NCBI GenBank assembly: GCA_964250215.1
Contig: CAXUEX010000086.1
Coordinates: 1 to 11,749, forward strand
Length of the DNA: 11,749 bases
Direction of reading: 5' to 3'
From: DAIDJM01 sp964250215
Lineage (GTDB): Bacteria; Pseudomonadota; Alphaproteobacteria; Acetobacterales; Acetobacteraceae
The notes beneath the pieces are model-generated. The model saw only the letters and a list, made by a program, of their open reading frames with translations. It did not search any database and was not told where the DNA came from. Made by a program: the position numbers and the translations under genes. Shown here one piece after another: positions 1 to 6,638 of this stretch (its first letter is position 1; each line of letters opens with the position of its first letter).

Positions 1-274
1 CCCGCAACGCCGCCGCCCCCGCCGCATGATCCGGATGCGTGTGCGGAAGCAATATGCGCGCCACTTTCCCCGAAGCCGCCGCCAGCGCCGCCAGATGCAC
101 CGCGTCGTCCGGCCCCGGATCGATCACGCTCGCGCCATCCGCGCCCTGCACCATCCAGCTATTCGTGCCGTGATACGTGTAGGGGCCCGGATTGCGCGCC
201 ACCACGCGCGCCACGCCAGGCGCCGCCGCCAGCGCCACGCCGTAAGCCGGAACGGCCTCGGTTTGAAAACCCAT
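1..274 (-). CDS. MBL-fold metallo-hydrolase (LACTB2-like), 5' part only
   Basis: This is the N-terminal 91 residues of a metallo-beta-lactamase-fold hydrolase; the rest lies beyond the left edge of the window. Reading the minus strand from the ATG at 274 gives an open frame to base 1. It contains GTNSWMV (36-42), VIDPGP (50-55) and the metal-binding HTHPDH (78-83). In this family the histidines and aspartate of HxHxDH bind two zinc ions, and GTN...DPG upstream of that motif is typical of LACTB2-like hydrolases. Substrate is unknown: family members act on nucleic acids, thioesters or lactams. It is divergent from the quinone oxidoreductase gene, with 58 bp between the two starts that must hold both promoters. 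AAGG lies just upstream of the ATG. Family call is secure; exact function is not. Confidence 0.85.
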   Translation of the reverse strand, partial: MGFQTEAVPAYGVALAAAPGVARVVARNPGPYTYHGTNSWMVQGADGASVIDPGPDDAVHLAALAAASGKVARILLPHTHPDHAAGAAALR

Positions 275-332
275 GCCTTGCCCACCCTGCCGCACGGTGC
301 CACACACTGCCGGAAACGTATGGGGAGAAGCC

Positions 333-1304
333 GTGCAAGCCGTTCTCTGCCACGAATTCGGTCCCGTCGAGACGCTGCGCCTGGAACCGGTGCCCGATCC
401 CACCGCCGCCCCCGGCGAAGTGCTGATCGAAATCCGCGCCGCCGGCGTGAACTTCCCCGACGGGCTCATGGTGCGCGGCGAATATCAGGTGAAGCCGCCC
501 CGCCCCTTCACCCCCGGCAGCGAAGTGGCCGGCACGGTCCGCGCGCTCGGCGCCGGCGTGGCGCAGTTCGCCCCCGGCGATCGCGTGGTGGCACTTTGCG
601 GCATGGGCGGGTTCGCGGAACAGGTCGCGGTCGCCGCCGAACGCGTGGCGAAAATCCCCGATGCGATGGATTTCGCCGCCGCCGCCGGCTTCATGCTCGC
701 GCACGGCACCTCGCTGCACGCGCTGGCCGACAAAGCCCGCCTTCGCACCGGCGAGACGCTGCTGGTGCTGGGTGCCGCCGGCGGCGTCGGCCTGGCCGCG
801 GTGGAGCTCGGCGCCGCGATGGATGCGCGCGTGATCGCCGCCTGCTCCACGGCCGAAAAATGCGCGCTGGCCCGCGAACACGGCGCGGAGACCACGATCG
901 ATTACGGCAGCACCGATCTGAAAGCGGAACTGAAGCGCCTGTTCCCCGCCGGCGTCGATGTGGTTTACGATCCGGTCGGCGGCGCGCTCACCGAAGCCGC
1001 CGTGCGCGGCCTGGCCTGGGGCGGCCGGCTGCTGGTGGTGGGCTTCGCGAACGGCGAAATCCCGAAGCTGCCGCTGAATCTGCTGCTGCTGCGCGAAGCC
1101 GAAGCCATCGGCGTGTTCTGGGGCGCCTTCACGGCGCGCGATCCGGAACACCACCGGCGCAACGTGGATCTGCTGATGCGCTGGTTCACCGAAGGCAAGC
1201 TGCGGCCGCATGTGGGCGCGACGTTTCCGCTCGGTGAGACCGCGAAGGCGTTGGCGCATGTGATGGAGCGGAAGGCGAAAGGGAAAGTGATTCTTCTTTC
1301 TTGA
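333..1304 (+). CDS. Zinc-free NADPH:quinone oxidoreductase-family protein (MDR superfamily)
   Basis: A 323-residue cytosolic oxidoreductase of the medium-chain dehydrogenase/reductase superfamily, zinc-free quinone oxidoreductase branch, which uses NADPH to reduce quinones or activated double bonds. The N-terminal half is the GroES-like domain (about 1-125, with AAGVNFPDGLMVRGEY and the PGSEVAGTV segment). The Rossmann domain carries the nucleotide-binding GAAGGVG (147-153). I chose the GTG at 333 because GGGGAG ends 5 nt before it and the protein then begins VQAVLCHEFG, the usual start of this family. An upstream ATG at 273 would add 20 atypical residues that overlap the divergent gene. The stop codon lies inside a hairpin at 1293-1314. 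The next gene, an acyl-CoA dehydrogenase on the same strand, follows after a 116-bp repeat-filled gap, so cotranscription is possible but unproven. Confidence 0.9.
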   Translation: MQAVLCHEFGPVETLRLEPVPDPTAAPGEVLIEIRAAGVNFPDGLMVRGEYQVKPPRPFTPGSEVAGTVRALGAGVAQFAPGDRVVALCGMGGFAEQVAVAAERVAKIPDAMDFAAAAGFMLAHGTSLHALADKARLRTGETLLVLGAAGGVGLAAVELGAAMDARVIAACSTAEKCALAREHGAETTIDYGSTDLKAELKRLFPAGVDVVYDPVGGALTEAAVRGLAWGGRLLVVGFANGEIPKLPLNLLLLREAEAIGVFWGAFTARDPEHHRRNVDLLMRWFTEGKLRPHVGATFPLGETAKALAHVMERKAKGKVILLS

Positions 1305-1406
1305 AAGAAAGAAGCAAAGAACTTTCGTTCATTTAGGCCGCGCCAGGTGGCAACGTCCGGGTCTAAATGAGGGAAAGTTTTTTGGTTCTTTTTTTCAAAA
1401 AAGAAC
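1293..1406. repeat. Dispersed-repeat-like element of three nested palindromes
   Basis: The gap between two genes is filled by a symmetric structure. A 10-bp perfect hairpin (1293-1302 with 1305-1314, centre GA) comes first. A 17-bp inverted repeat follows with arms 1320-1336 and 1363-1379; the arms differ only at two central bases and enclose a GC-rich 26-nt core. A second 10-bp hairpin (1385-1394 with 1397-1406, centre TC) closes it. The A/T-rich arms stand out sharply from the GC-rich surroundings. Read on the minus strand it encodes FFEKKNQKTF, a string I know as a recurrent spurious translation of dispersed intergenic repeats in proteobacteria. It may terminate the upstream gene, whose stop codon lies in the first hairpin, but it looks like a repeat element first. 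Confidence 0.7.
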
Positions 1407-1420
1407 AAAAAGGAATGCCC

Positions 1421-2623
1421 ATGAACTTCGACTACTCGCCAAAAACCCGCGACTACCAGGAACGCCTCGCGGCCTTCATGGAAAAGCACATCTACCCCAA
1501 CGAAGCCCGCTTCCACGAACAGGTGAACACCGGTGACCGCTGGCAGCCGGTGGCGCTCATCGACGAACTCAAGCCGCTCGCCCGCGAAGCCGGTCTGTGG
1601 AACCTGTTCCTGCCGGGAAGCCAAGCCGGCGCCGGCCTCACCAACCTGGAATACGCGCCGCTCGCCGAAATCATGGGCCGCGTCGAATGGGCCAGCGAAG
1701 TGTTCAACTGTTCCGCCCCCGATACCGGCAACATGGAAGTGCTGGAACGCTACGGCACCGAGGAACAGAAGCAGCAATGGCTGGCGCCGCTGCTGGAAGG
1801 CAAAATCCGCAGCGCCTTTGCCATGACCGAGCCCGCAATCGCCAGCTCCGACGCCACCAACATCGAATCCCGCATCGAAAAACACGGCGAGGATTACCTC
1901 ATCAACGGCCGCAAATGGTGGACCAGCGGCGCCGGCGACCCGCGCTGCAAGCTCTTCATCTTCATGGGCAAATCCAGCCCCAACGCCGCCCGCCACGCGC
2001 AGCAATCCATGATCCTGGTGCCGCGCGATGCCCAAGGCATCGACGTGATCCGCCCCCTCACCGTGTTCGGCTACGACGACGCGCCGCACGGCCACATGGA
2101 GGTCGATTTCCGCGACGTCCGCGTCCCCGCCACGAACATGCTGCTCGGCGAAGGCCGCGGCTTCGAAATCGCCCAAGGCCGCCTCGGTCCCGGCCGCATC
2201 CACCATTGCATGCGCCTCGTCGGCAAGGCCGAACGCGCGCTGGAAGCCATGTGCAAGCGCAGCAAATCCCGCGTGGCGTTCGGCAAGCCGGTAGCGGAAC
2301 AAACGGTCACGCTGGAACGCATCGCCGAAGCCCGCTGCCGCATCGAACAAGCCCGGCTGCTCACGCTGAAAGCCGCCTACATGATGGACACGGTGGGCAA
2401 CAAAGCCGCGCGCGCCGAAATCGCCATGATCAAGGTGGTGGCGCCGAGCATGGCCTTGCAGGTGATCGACTGGGCGATGCAGGCGCATGGCGGCGCCGGC
2501 GTGTGCCAGGATTTTCACCTTGCGTATCATTACGCCAGCAGCCGCACGCTCCGCCTGGCCGATGGGCCGGACGAAGTGCACCGCAATCAGATCGGGCGTT
2601 TGGAGCTGGCGAAATATAACTGA
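1421..2623 (+). CDS. Acyl-CoA dehydrogenase family protein
   Basis: A 400-residue flavoprotein of the acyl-CoA dehydrogenase family, which oxidises acyl-CoA thioesters at the alpha-beta bond and passes electrons to ETF. The N-terminal helical domain runs to about 125. The FAD/substrate signature FAMTEPAIASSDATN begins near residue 133. A C-terminal helical domain ends in the motif ADGPDEVHRNQIGRLE within 380-400. Full length matches the family. ATG 1421 is chosen over the in-frame ATG at 1415 because AGGA at 1411-1414 gives a 6-nt spacer. The ADGPDEVH segment aligns with the YEGT-type segment that holds the catalytic glutamate in medium-chain enzymes; an aspartate there is as in ACAD10/11-like enzymes (inference by alignment in my head). 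Its last 21 residues recur exactly at 5361-5426 with different codons. Confidence 0.93.
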   Translation: MNFDYSPKTRDYQERLAAFMEKHIYPNEARFHEQVNTGDRWQPVALIDELKPLAREAGLWNLFLPGSQAGAGLTNLEYAPLAEIMGRVEWASEVFNCSAPDTGNMEVLERYGTEEQKQQWLAPLLEGKIRSAFAMTEPAIASSDATNIESRIEKHGEDYLINGRKWWTSGAGDPRCKLFIFMGKSSPNAARHAQQSMILVPRDAQGIDVIRPLTVFGYDDAPHGHMEVDFRDVRVPATNMLLGEGRGFEIAQGRLGPGRIHHCMRLVGKAERALEAMCKRSKSRVAFGKPVAEQTVTLERIAEARCRIEQARLLTLKAAYMMDTVGNKAARAEIAMIKVVAPSMALQVIDWAMQAHGGAGVCQDFHLAYHYASSRTLRLADGPDEVHRNQIGRLELAKYN

Positions 2624-2747
2624 CAGTCCAGCGGCGCCCCTCTCAGGTTTCCGTTGCCAGACGGCAGCCATGCCGGCTCTCGATTGCCTTCATTCTGGGG
2701 CACTGATAGCGTCCACGCTCCCGCCGTCGGTCGGAGTGTCGTCAATC

Positions 2748-4028
2748 ATGCCCGCGAAGCGCCATTGCATCGGCACGGTTGCACGGCTGCTGCTTTGCGG
2801 CACCGCTGCCGCCCTGGCCCAGGCGCCCACAGCTTCCGCCGCCCGGCCCACGCTCACTGTCCTTTACAACTTCCAGGGCGGGCAGGACGGTGCTTGGCCG
2901 CTCGGCACACCGGTCGCCGACCGCGCCGGCAATCTGTTCGGCACCACACTCCTCGGCGGACCGGCCAATCTCGGCACGATCTGGGAGCTTTCGCCGCCGG
3001 CCGCAGGCCAGACCCAGTGGACCGAGACGCAGCTTTTCGCCTTCGGCGGCAAGAAAATCCTCGGCAGCCTGCCCGGAACCGGCCTCTTGCGCACCGGCCC
3101 CGCGGAATTCTTCGGCACCACGGAATCGGATGGCGGCCATCGCTGCGGCAACGTGTTCCGACTCCGCCTCGAAGGCTCCGCCTGGGTGTTTTACCCCATA
3201 TACCAGTTCGGCGCGCAATCGGGCGATGGATGCAGGCCGGAAGCCAAACTTGCCGAGGGACCCGACGGCGCGCTGTACGGCACCACAAGGTTGGGCGGAT
3301 CGACCGGCAATGGCACGGTCTTCAAGCTCACGCCGCCCGTTTCGGGCAGCACCGGCTGGATCGAAACGGTGATCTGGACGTTTACCGGTACCGACGGCGC
3401 TTACGTCAGCTCAACCCCCGTGCTGGATGCAGCCGGCAACCTCTACGGCACGGCGGAATCCGGCTCCGGCAGTGCCGTGCACGGCACGGTGTGGGAGCTT
3501 TCGCCGCCCGGCGGCGGGGGCACCAGCTGGACAGAGCAGACGCTGTGGACCTTTTCCGGCCACCCTGACGGCTATAATCCCAGTGGCACGATCGCGATCG
3601 ACGGCGCGGGACGAATCTGGGGAACCTGCAACAATGGCGGTCCGCATCGCAACGATTACGGCGTCGCCTGGATGCTGACGCCACCCGCGTCCGGCCACGG
3701 CACCTACACCGAAACGCTCCTCCATGCCTTCGCATTTGATGGCAACGGCGCTTTCGTTGGCGCCGGCCTCGAATTTGGAGGACACGGCACGCTGGAGGGC
3801 GTCGCCTATTACTCCAATAGCAACATGTTCGATGGCTCGGTTTATGAGCTGTATCCTCCCGCGCCGAGCCAACTTCCCTCAAAGTTCCGCGCCCTCTGGC
3901 GCTTCACCGGCGGCGATGGCGCATCGCCGGCCGGCCTGCCCTTGCGCATCGCCCCGGGCGTGTTCATCGGCGCCAACACGGACGGCGGTCAGGCCAATGT
4001 CGGCACGATCTATGAGCTGACGAAATAA
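2748..4028 (+). CDS. Secreted GloVer-type tandem-repeat protein, seven repeats
   Basis: A 426-residue exported protein belonging to the 'choice-of-anchor tandem repeat GloVer' class; function of the class is not established. A Sec signal peptide (about 1-31, ending TASA) precedes seven repeats about 57 residues apart. Each has a G-N-L-[FY]-G-T core followed by G-T-V/I-[FW]-E-L-[ST]-P-P. The cores begin near residues 61, 118, 175, 230, 287, 347 and 404. The spacing suggests a beta-propeller-like or solenoid fold (inference). The start at 2748 gives the cleanest signal peptide, although GGAG is a rather distant 11 nt upstream; in-frame ATG 2670 would add a non-signal-like extension. The ORF ends abruptly at ELTK, where a repeat linker would normally continue with proline-rich sequence. 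Two further decayed repeats follow in 4061-4299, so the protein may be shortened. Confidence 0.85.
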   Translation: MPAKRHCIGTVARLLLCGTAAALAQAPTASAARPTLTVLYNFQGGQDGAWPLGTPVADRAGNLFGTTLLGGPANLGTIWELSPPAAGQTQWTETQLFAFGGKKILGSLPGTGLLRTGPAEFFGTTESDGGHRCGNVFRLRLEGSAWVFYPIYQFGAQSGDGCRPEAKLAEGPDGALYGTTRLGGSTGNGTVFKLTPPVSGSTGWIETVIWTFTGTDGAYVSSTPVLDAAGNLYGTAESGSGSAVHGTVWELSPPGGGGTSWTEQTLWTFSGHPDGYNPSGTIAIDGAGRIWGTCNNGGPHRNDYGVAWMLTPPASGHGTYTETLLHAFAFDGNGAFVGAGLEFGGHGTLEGVAYYSNSNMFDGSVYELYPPAPSQLPSKFRALWRFTGGDGASPAGLPLRIAPGVFIGANTDGGQANVGTIYELTK

Positions 4029-4060
4029 CCGGACCCGACCCCAGCCGCCTCGCGCCCATC

Positions 4061-4299
4061 GACGCCCGGAAAGGGCAACGCCATCATGTCCGCGGCAACC
4101 TCTTCGGTGTCGCGCAAAATGGCGGCGCAAACGGCTTCGGTTGCGTCTTCGAACTCACCCCACCGGCCTCCGGGCAGTCCGGCTGGACAGAAACCATCCT
4201 GCATTCCTTCGGCAAATCGCGTCCGGCAACCGCATCTTCGGCACCATCGCGGCGACAAACCACAGCAATCTCGGCCTCGTCTTCGAATACAAGCACTAA
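4061..4299 (+). pseudogene. Decayed C-terminal repeats of a GloVer-type protein
   Basis: Two GloVer repeats are readable but in different frames and without a start. The first, from 4094, reads GNLFGVAQNGGANGFG then CVFELTPPASGQSGWTETIL. The second, from 4225, reads GNRIFGTIAATNHSN then LGLVFEYKH and ends at a TAA (4297-4299). Distances between repeat cores are about 136 nt (from 3958 to 4094) and 131 nt (from 4094 to 4225), against about 171 nt inside the intact gene. A simple reading is that about 35-40 nt was lost from each linker, breaking the frame. I infer these are the former last two repeats of the gene upstream, which now stops early. A separate second copy is the alternative. Confidence 0.7.
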
Positions 4300-4415
4300 C
4301 CGGCGCGGCCGAAACCCGGGCCAACCGCGCCCGGCCCGCACCCGCCCCGAAAGCCGTTGACGCCCGCCATCCACCCCGGCAAGCTGACCCGCATGTGGAA
4401 CGGAACGCCCGCCGC

Positions 4416-5357
4416 ATGATCGCCCGCGTGCTCGCGCTCGCCGCCACGCTCCTCGCCACCGCCGCCCAAGCCGAATGCCGCCTCGGCCGCATCGCGCAAC
4501 TGCCCCTGCAAATCAGCCACGGCCACCTGCTGGTTCAGGGCAAGGTCGATAACCAGCCAGCCACCTTCATTTTCGACACCGGCTCGCAAACCACCCTGCT
4601 CACCGAAGCCGCCGTGGGCCTGCTCGCTCTGCACGCCGTGCGCGGCGAGGAGCACGGCATCGGCGCGCTCGGCACGGTGGAAGGCGTCGGCGGCAACAAC
4701 TCGGCCCGCGCGGTGGAGGCGCGGTCCATCGATCTCGGCGGCCTGCGCGCCCGCAATTTCGCGTTCCTGGCCAGCCCCATCGACCTTTCCTTCATCCAGC
4801 CCACGCCGGATGGGCTGCTCAGCGCCGATCTGCTCGCGAAATACGACATCGACCTCGATCTGCAAGGGCAGGCGATCCGGCTATACTACCCGATGTCGGA
4901 TTGTTCGCAGCCCGCCGCATACTTGCACGGCCCGCTCTACCAGGCGCCGCTGTTGGCCGGCAGCCGTGATCGCTCGCCCCGCGTAACGGTCACCATCGGC
5001 GACCACGATTTCACCGCCGTGCTCGATACCGGCGCGCCGCACACCACGTTGTTCCGCGATGCCGCTCGCGCGCTCGGCTTCGCGCCCGCGGGCCCCGGCC
5101 AAGCCGCGCATATCGTGCACGGCATCGGGCGGGGCACCGTGGCGATGGCGATCTATCGGCTGCCGTCGCTCGCGGTCGGTGATCTGGAATTCGGCAACAT
5201 GCCGGTGGAAGTCGCCGACCAGACGATGGGCACGGGTTTCAGCCACACCGACATGCTGCTCGGCATGGATTTCCTCAGCCGCGTCCACGCCTGGATCTCG
5301 TTCTCCTCGAACACGCTGATCCTGCAATACCCGCCCACGCCCTCGCCCGCCGATTGA
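4416..5357 (+). CDS. Periplasmic retropepsin-like aspartyl protease, two domains
   Basis: A 313-residue exported protein with two aspartyl-protease domains in tandem. A Sec signal peptide covers 1-19 (cleavage after AQA). Domain 1 has the catalytic FDTGS (D54) and the GLLSADLLAKYD segment near 133. Domain 2 has LDTGA (D204) and the matching LLGMDFL near the C-terminus. Each domain therefore carries a D-T-G plus a hydrophobic-G partner, as in retropepsin folds, so the two may pair within one chain as pepsin does (inference). Substrate unknown; location periplasm or outside. ATG 4416 is chosen because it starts the signal peptide directly; the frame is open further upstream through pseudogene sequence. 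The RBS is weak (GGAA, 11 nt away). The last 33 codons are duplicated at 8518-8621. Confidence 0.85.
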   Translation: MIARVLALAATLLATAAQAECRLGRIAQLPLQISHGHLLVQGKVDNQPATFIFDTGSQTTLLTEAAVGLLALHAVRGEEHGIGALGTVEGVGGNNSARAVEARSIDLGGLRARNFAFLASPIDLSFIQPTPDGLLSADLLAKYDIDLDLQGQAIRLYYPMSDCSQPAAYLHGPLYQAPLLAGSRDRSPRVTVTIGDHDFTAVLDTGAPHTTLFRDAARALGFAPAGPGQAAHIVHGIGRGTVAMAIYRLPSLAVGDLEFGNMPVEVADQTMGTGFSHTDMLLGMDFLSRVHAWISFSSNTLILQYPPTPSPAD

Positions 5358-5363
5358 TCCGCC
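5260..5363 (+). repeat. 104-bp direct repeat, copy 1 (3' end of protease gene)
   Basis: This segment is 102/104 identical to 8518-8621 in the same orientation. It covers the last 33 codons of the aspartyl protease plus TGATCCGCC. The two mismatches (5273 C to T and 5288 C to T in copy 2) both fall in third codon positions and are synonymous. The two copies bracket the four-gene minus-strand operon. Confidence 0.95.
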
Positions 5364-5426
5364 GACGGCCCCGACGAGGTGCACCGCAACCAGATCGGCC
5401 GCCTGGAACTGGCGAAATACAATTAA
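5361..5426 (+). pseudogene. 3'-end fragment of an acyl-CoA dehydrogenase gene
   Basis: Twenty-one codons plus a stop encode ADGPDEVHRNQIGRLELAKY and a final N, identical in protein to the end of the acyl-CoA dehydrogenase at 2558-2623. At DNA level 12 of 66 bases differ. Eleven of these are synonymous and one swaps TGA for TAA. No start, RBS or upstream part of the gene is present. The fragment begins exactly where the protease tail repeat ends, sharing GCC at the joint. The silent-only divergence shows it came from a separately evolved, selected gene copy and not from a recent local duplication. Confidence 0.9.
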
Positions 5427-5453
5427 CCGCGCCGGAGGCCGGTCACCAGTCCG

Positions 5454-5777
5454 TCATTGCACCTGTTTCGGTCCCAGCCCGTTCTTGGTCAAAAACTCGT
5501 AAAGCTGCACGGCCAGACGCTGCGAGCCCGCCGCCTGCATCACCACCCGGCTGATCACGACCTGCTTCGCGACCGCGGGCTTCGTGGAGTAATCGTATCT
5601 GGTGGAGGTGAAAGTTATGGTGATCATGCCGTCGATCAATGAGAATGATTGAGCTGCGCTCGCGTAAAATTCGGGTGCCGCGAGATTTTCAATCAGAGTT
5701 GGCTCGGATTGCGTCGCGGGCAGGGGCTTTTCGGCGGTCTCGGGCACCGTGGGTGTAGCCGCTTTCTTGGTGGGCAT
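5454..5777 (-). CDS. Small DUF3467-like protein, last gene of the AAA+ operon
   Basis: A 107-residue protein without signal peptide or membrane segment, so probably cytosolic. Residues 1-27 are proline/threonine-rich and look disordered. The rest reads as a small beta-rich domain: APEFYASAAQSFSLIDG, then a strand ITITFTSTRYDY, then VVISRVVMQAAGSQRLAVQL and a closing helix. The Y-A-x-x-x-x-x-F pattern followed by R-V-V-M and a helix is reminiscent of DUF3467, a family of no known function; this is pattern memory and tentative. GGAG sits 8 nt before the ATG, and the gap from the preceding gene's stop is 15 nt, so it belongs to the four-gene operon. It is the only member expected to be soluble in the cytoplasm, on the same side as the ATPase ring. 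Confidence 0.7.
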   Translation of the reverse strand: MPTKKAATPTVPETAEKPLPATQSEPTLIENLAAPEFYASAAQSFSLIDGMITITFTSTRYDYSTKPAVAKQVVISRVVMQAAGSQRLAVQLYEFLTKNGLGPKQVQ

Positions 5778-5792
5778 TCCAGGCGCTCCGGC

Positions 5793-6638
5793 TCAGGCTG
5801 GATCATTCGATCGCATGGCGGAATTAATCGTGGCGTCGCTCAAGCCGCCGTGTAGGCCTTGCTGAAGCAGCTTTGTATAGCGCTCGGCCCAATCGGCCAC
5901 ACGCTTTACAAGCGCGGATGCGGCAGCATTGCTCGCCACCCTGCCTCTACCCCACGCGGACGCCTGCACGGGCGCGGGAGGATTTGCCCCCGGATCGAAA
6001 AAATACTGCACGATCGCCCAGTTCGTGAGATCGACATAATTCCAGACGGCACCGATCATCGCTTCCGGCAAGGCAATCCCGGCCTGATGAAATCCGTCCA
6101 GCGATCGCGTATAGACCAATTCCGTTCGCGGCCGGCTCCAATCCCGCGACGGCACGGCCGGCGCCACAATGCCCCAGCATTCGCGTGCGTCGCCAGTATC
6201 AGCCACCGTGCGCGCCTGCAGGGTGCGCGTGCCCCCGCACGCCTGCCCGAATGGAAGCTTCGATACCGAAATGGTCGGAGACGGAACGACGAACGCGACG
6301 ACCAGGCCGATCACGCGATTGTTTCGCACACGCGCCAGCATCTGCCAATCCACCTGGGGATCACCGTTGTGATGCCCACGAATGACAGACTGCCACGCGC
6401 CGGAAGGCAACGGGATCGTGCGGCCGCCGACAATCGTGCTGGCGCTCTGTTCGGGGCCGAGCAGCGCGCCCGGTGTCATCTGTGTGAAATGGGCGGGCGA
6501 TACCGCCGTGGCGCCGATCGTGCTTGCAGGTGGTGCATAGATCACCGCGAGCGCGGCCGTGAGGCCGCCTACGATCAGGCAACCGCGCCACAGCGGCGCC
6601 CGTCGCCACAGCCGCGCGAAGGCCGTGGGTCTGCTCAG
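5793..6638 (-). CDS. Single-pass membrane protein with extracytoplasmic domain, probable CTG start
   Basis: Not a family I recognise. From the first ATG/GTG/TTG in frame (GTG 6545) the ORF is 250 residues, but the frame stays open upstream and encodes a basic stretch RPTAFARLWRRAPLWR followed by the hydrophobic segment GCLIVGGLTAALAVIYA. Together these make a typical N-in membrane anchor that the GTG start would cut off. I therefore extend to the CTG at 6638-6636 (281 residues). It overlaps the ATPase stop as CTGA and has GGAG 8 nt upstream. The exported part has IVGGRTIPLPSGAW near 69-82, a following strand-rich region, and two cysteines (C134, C154) that could form a disulfide. The distal part has an amphipathic region, VKRVADWAERYTKLLQQ. 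The start is inference; the reading frame and operon membership are secure. Confidence 0.75.
   Translation of the reverse strand: MSRPTAFARLWRRAPLWRGCLIVGGLTAALAVIYAPPASTIGATAVSPAHFTQMTPGALLGPEQSASTIVGGRTIPLPSGAWQSVIRGHHNGDPQVDWQMLARVRNNRVIGLVVAFVVPSPTISVSKLPFGQACGGTRTLQARTVADTGDARECWGIVAPAVPSRDWSRPRTELVYTRSLDGFHQAGIALPEAMIGAVWNYVDLTNWAIVQYFFDPGANPPAPVQASAWGRGRVASNAAASALVKRVADWAERYTKLLQQGLHGGLSDATINSAMRSNDPA

Noticed and set aside
26..1259. Long open frames on both strands over the quinone oxidoreductase (26-1237 plus, 159-1259 minus)
   Set aside because: Arg-rich and Ala/Gly-rich translations without any family motif; the 333-1304 frame carries the conserved domains.
965..2671. Long minus-strand open frame of 568 codons across the acyl-CoA dehydrogenase
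   Set aside because: It is antisense to a well-conserved gene, runs through the palindromic repeat, and its composition (His, Ala, Gly, Phe-rich) is the usual shadow of a GC-rich coding strand.
4393..4419. Eight-codon ORF whose TGA overlaps the protease start as ATGA
   Set aside because: No RBS and likely chance in GC-rich DNA; it could be a leader peptide but nothing else supports that.
5793..6638. Calling the membrane protein a VirB8/DotI-type secretion component
   Set aside because: Only the topology (short N-in tail, one helix, outside domain) agrees; no VirB8 sequence motif is visible and no other type IV secretion gene is nearby.
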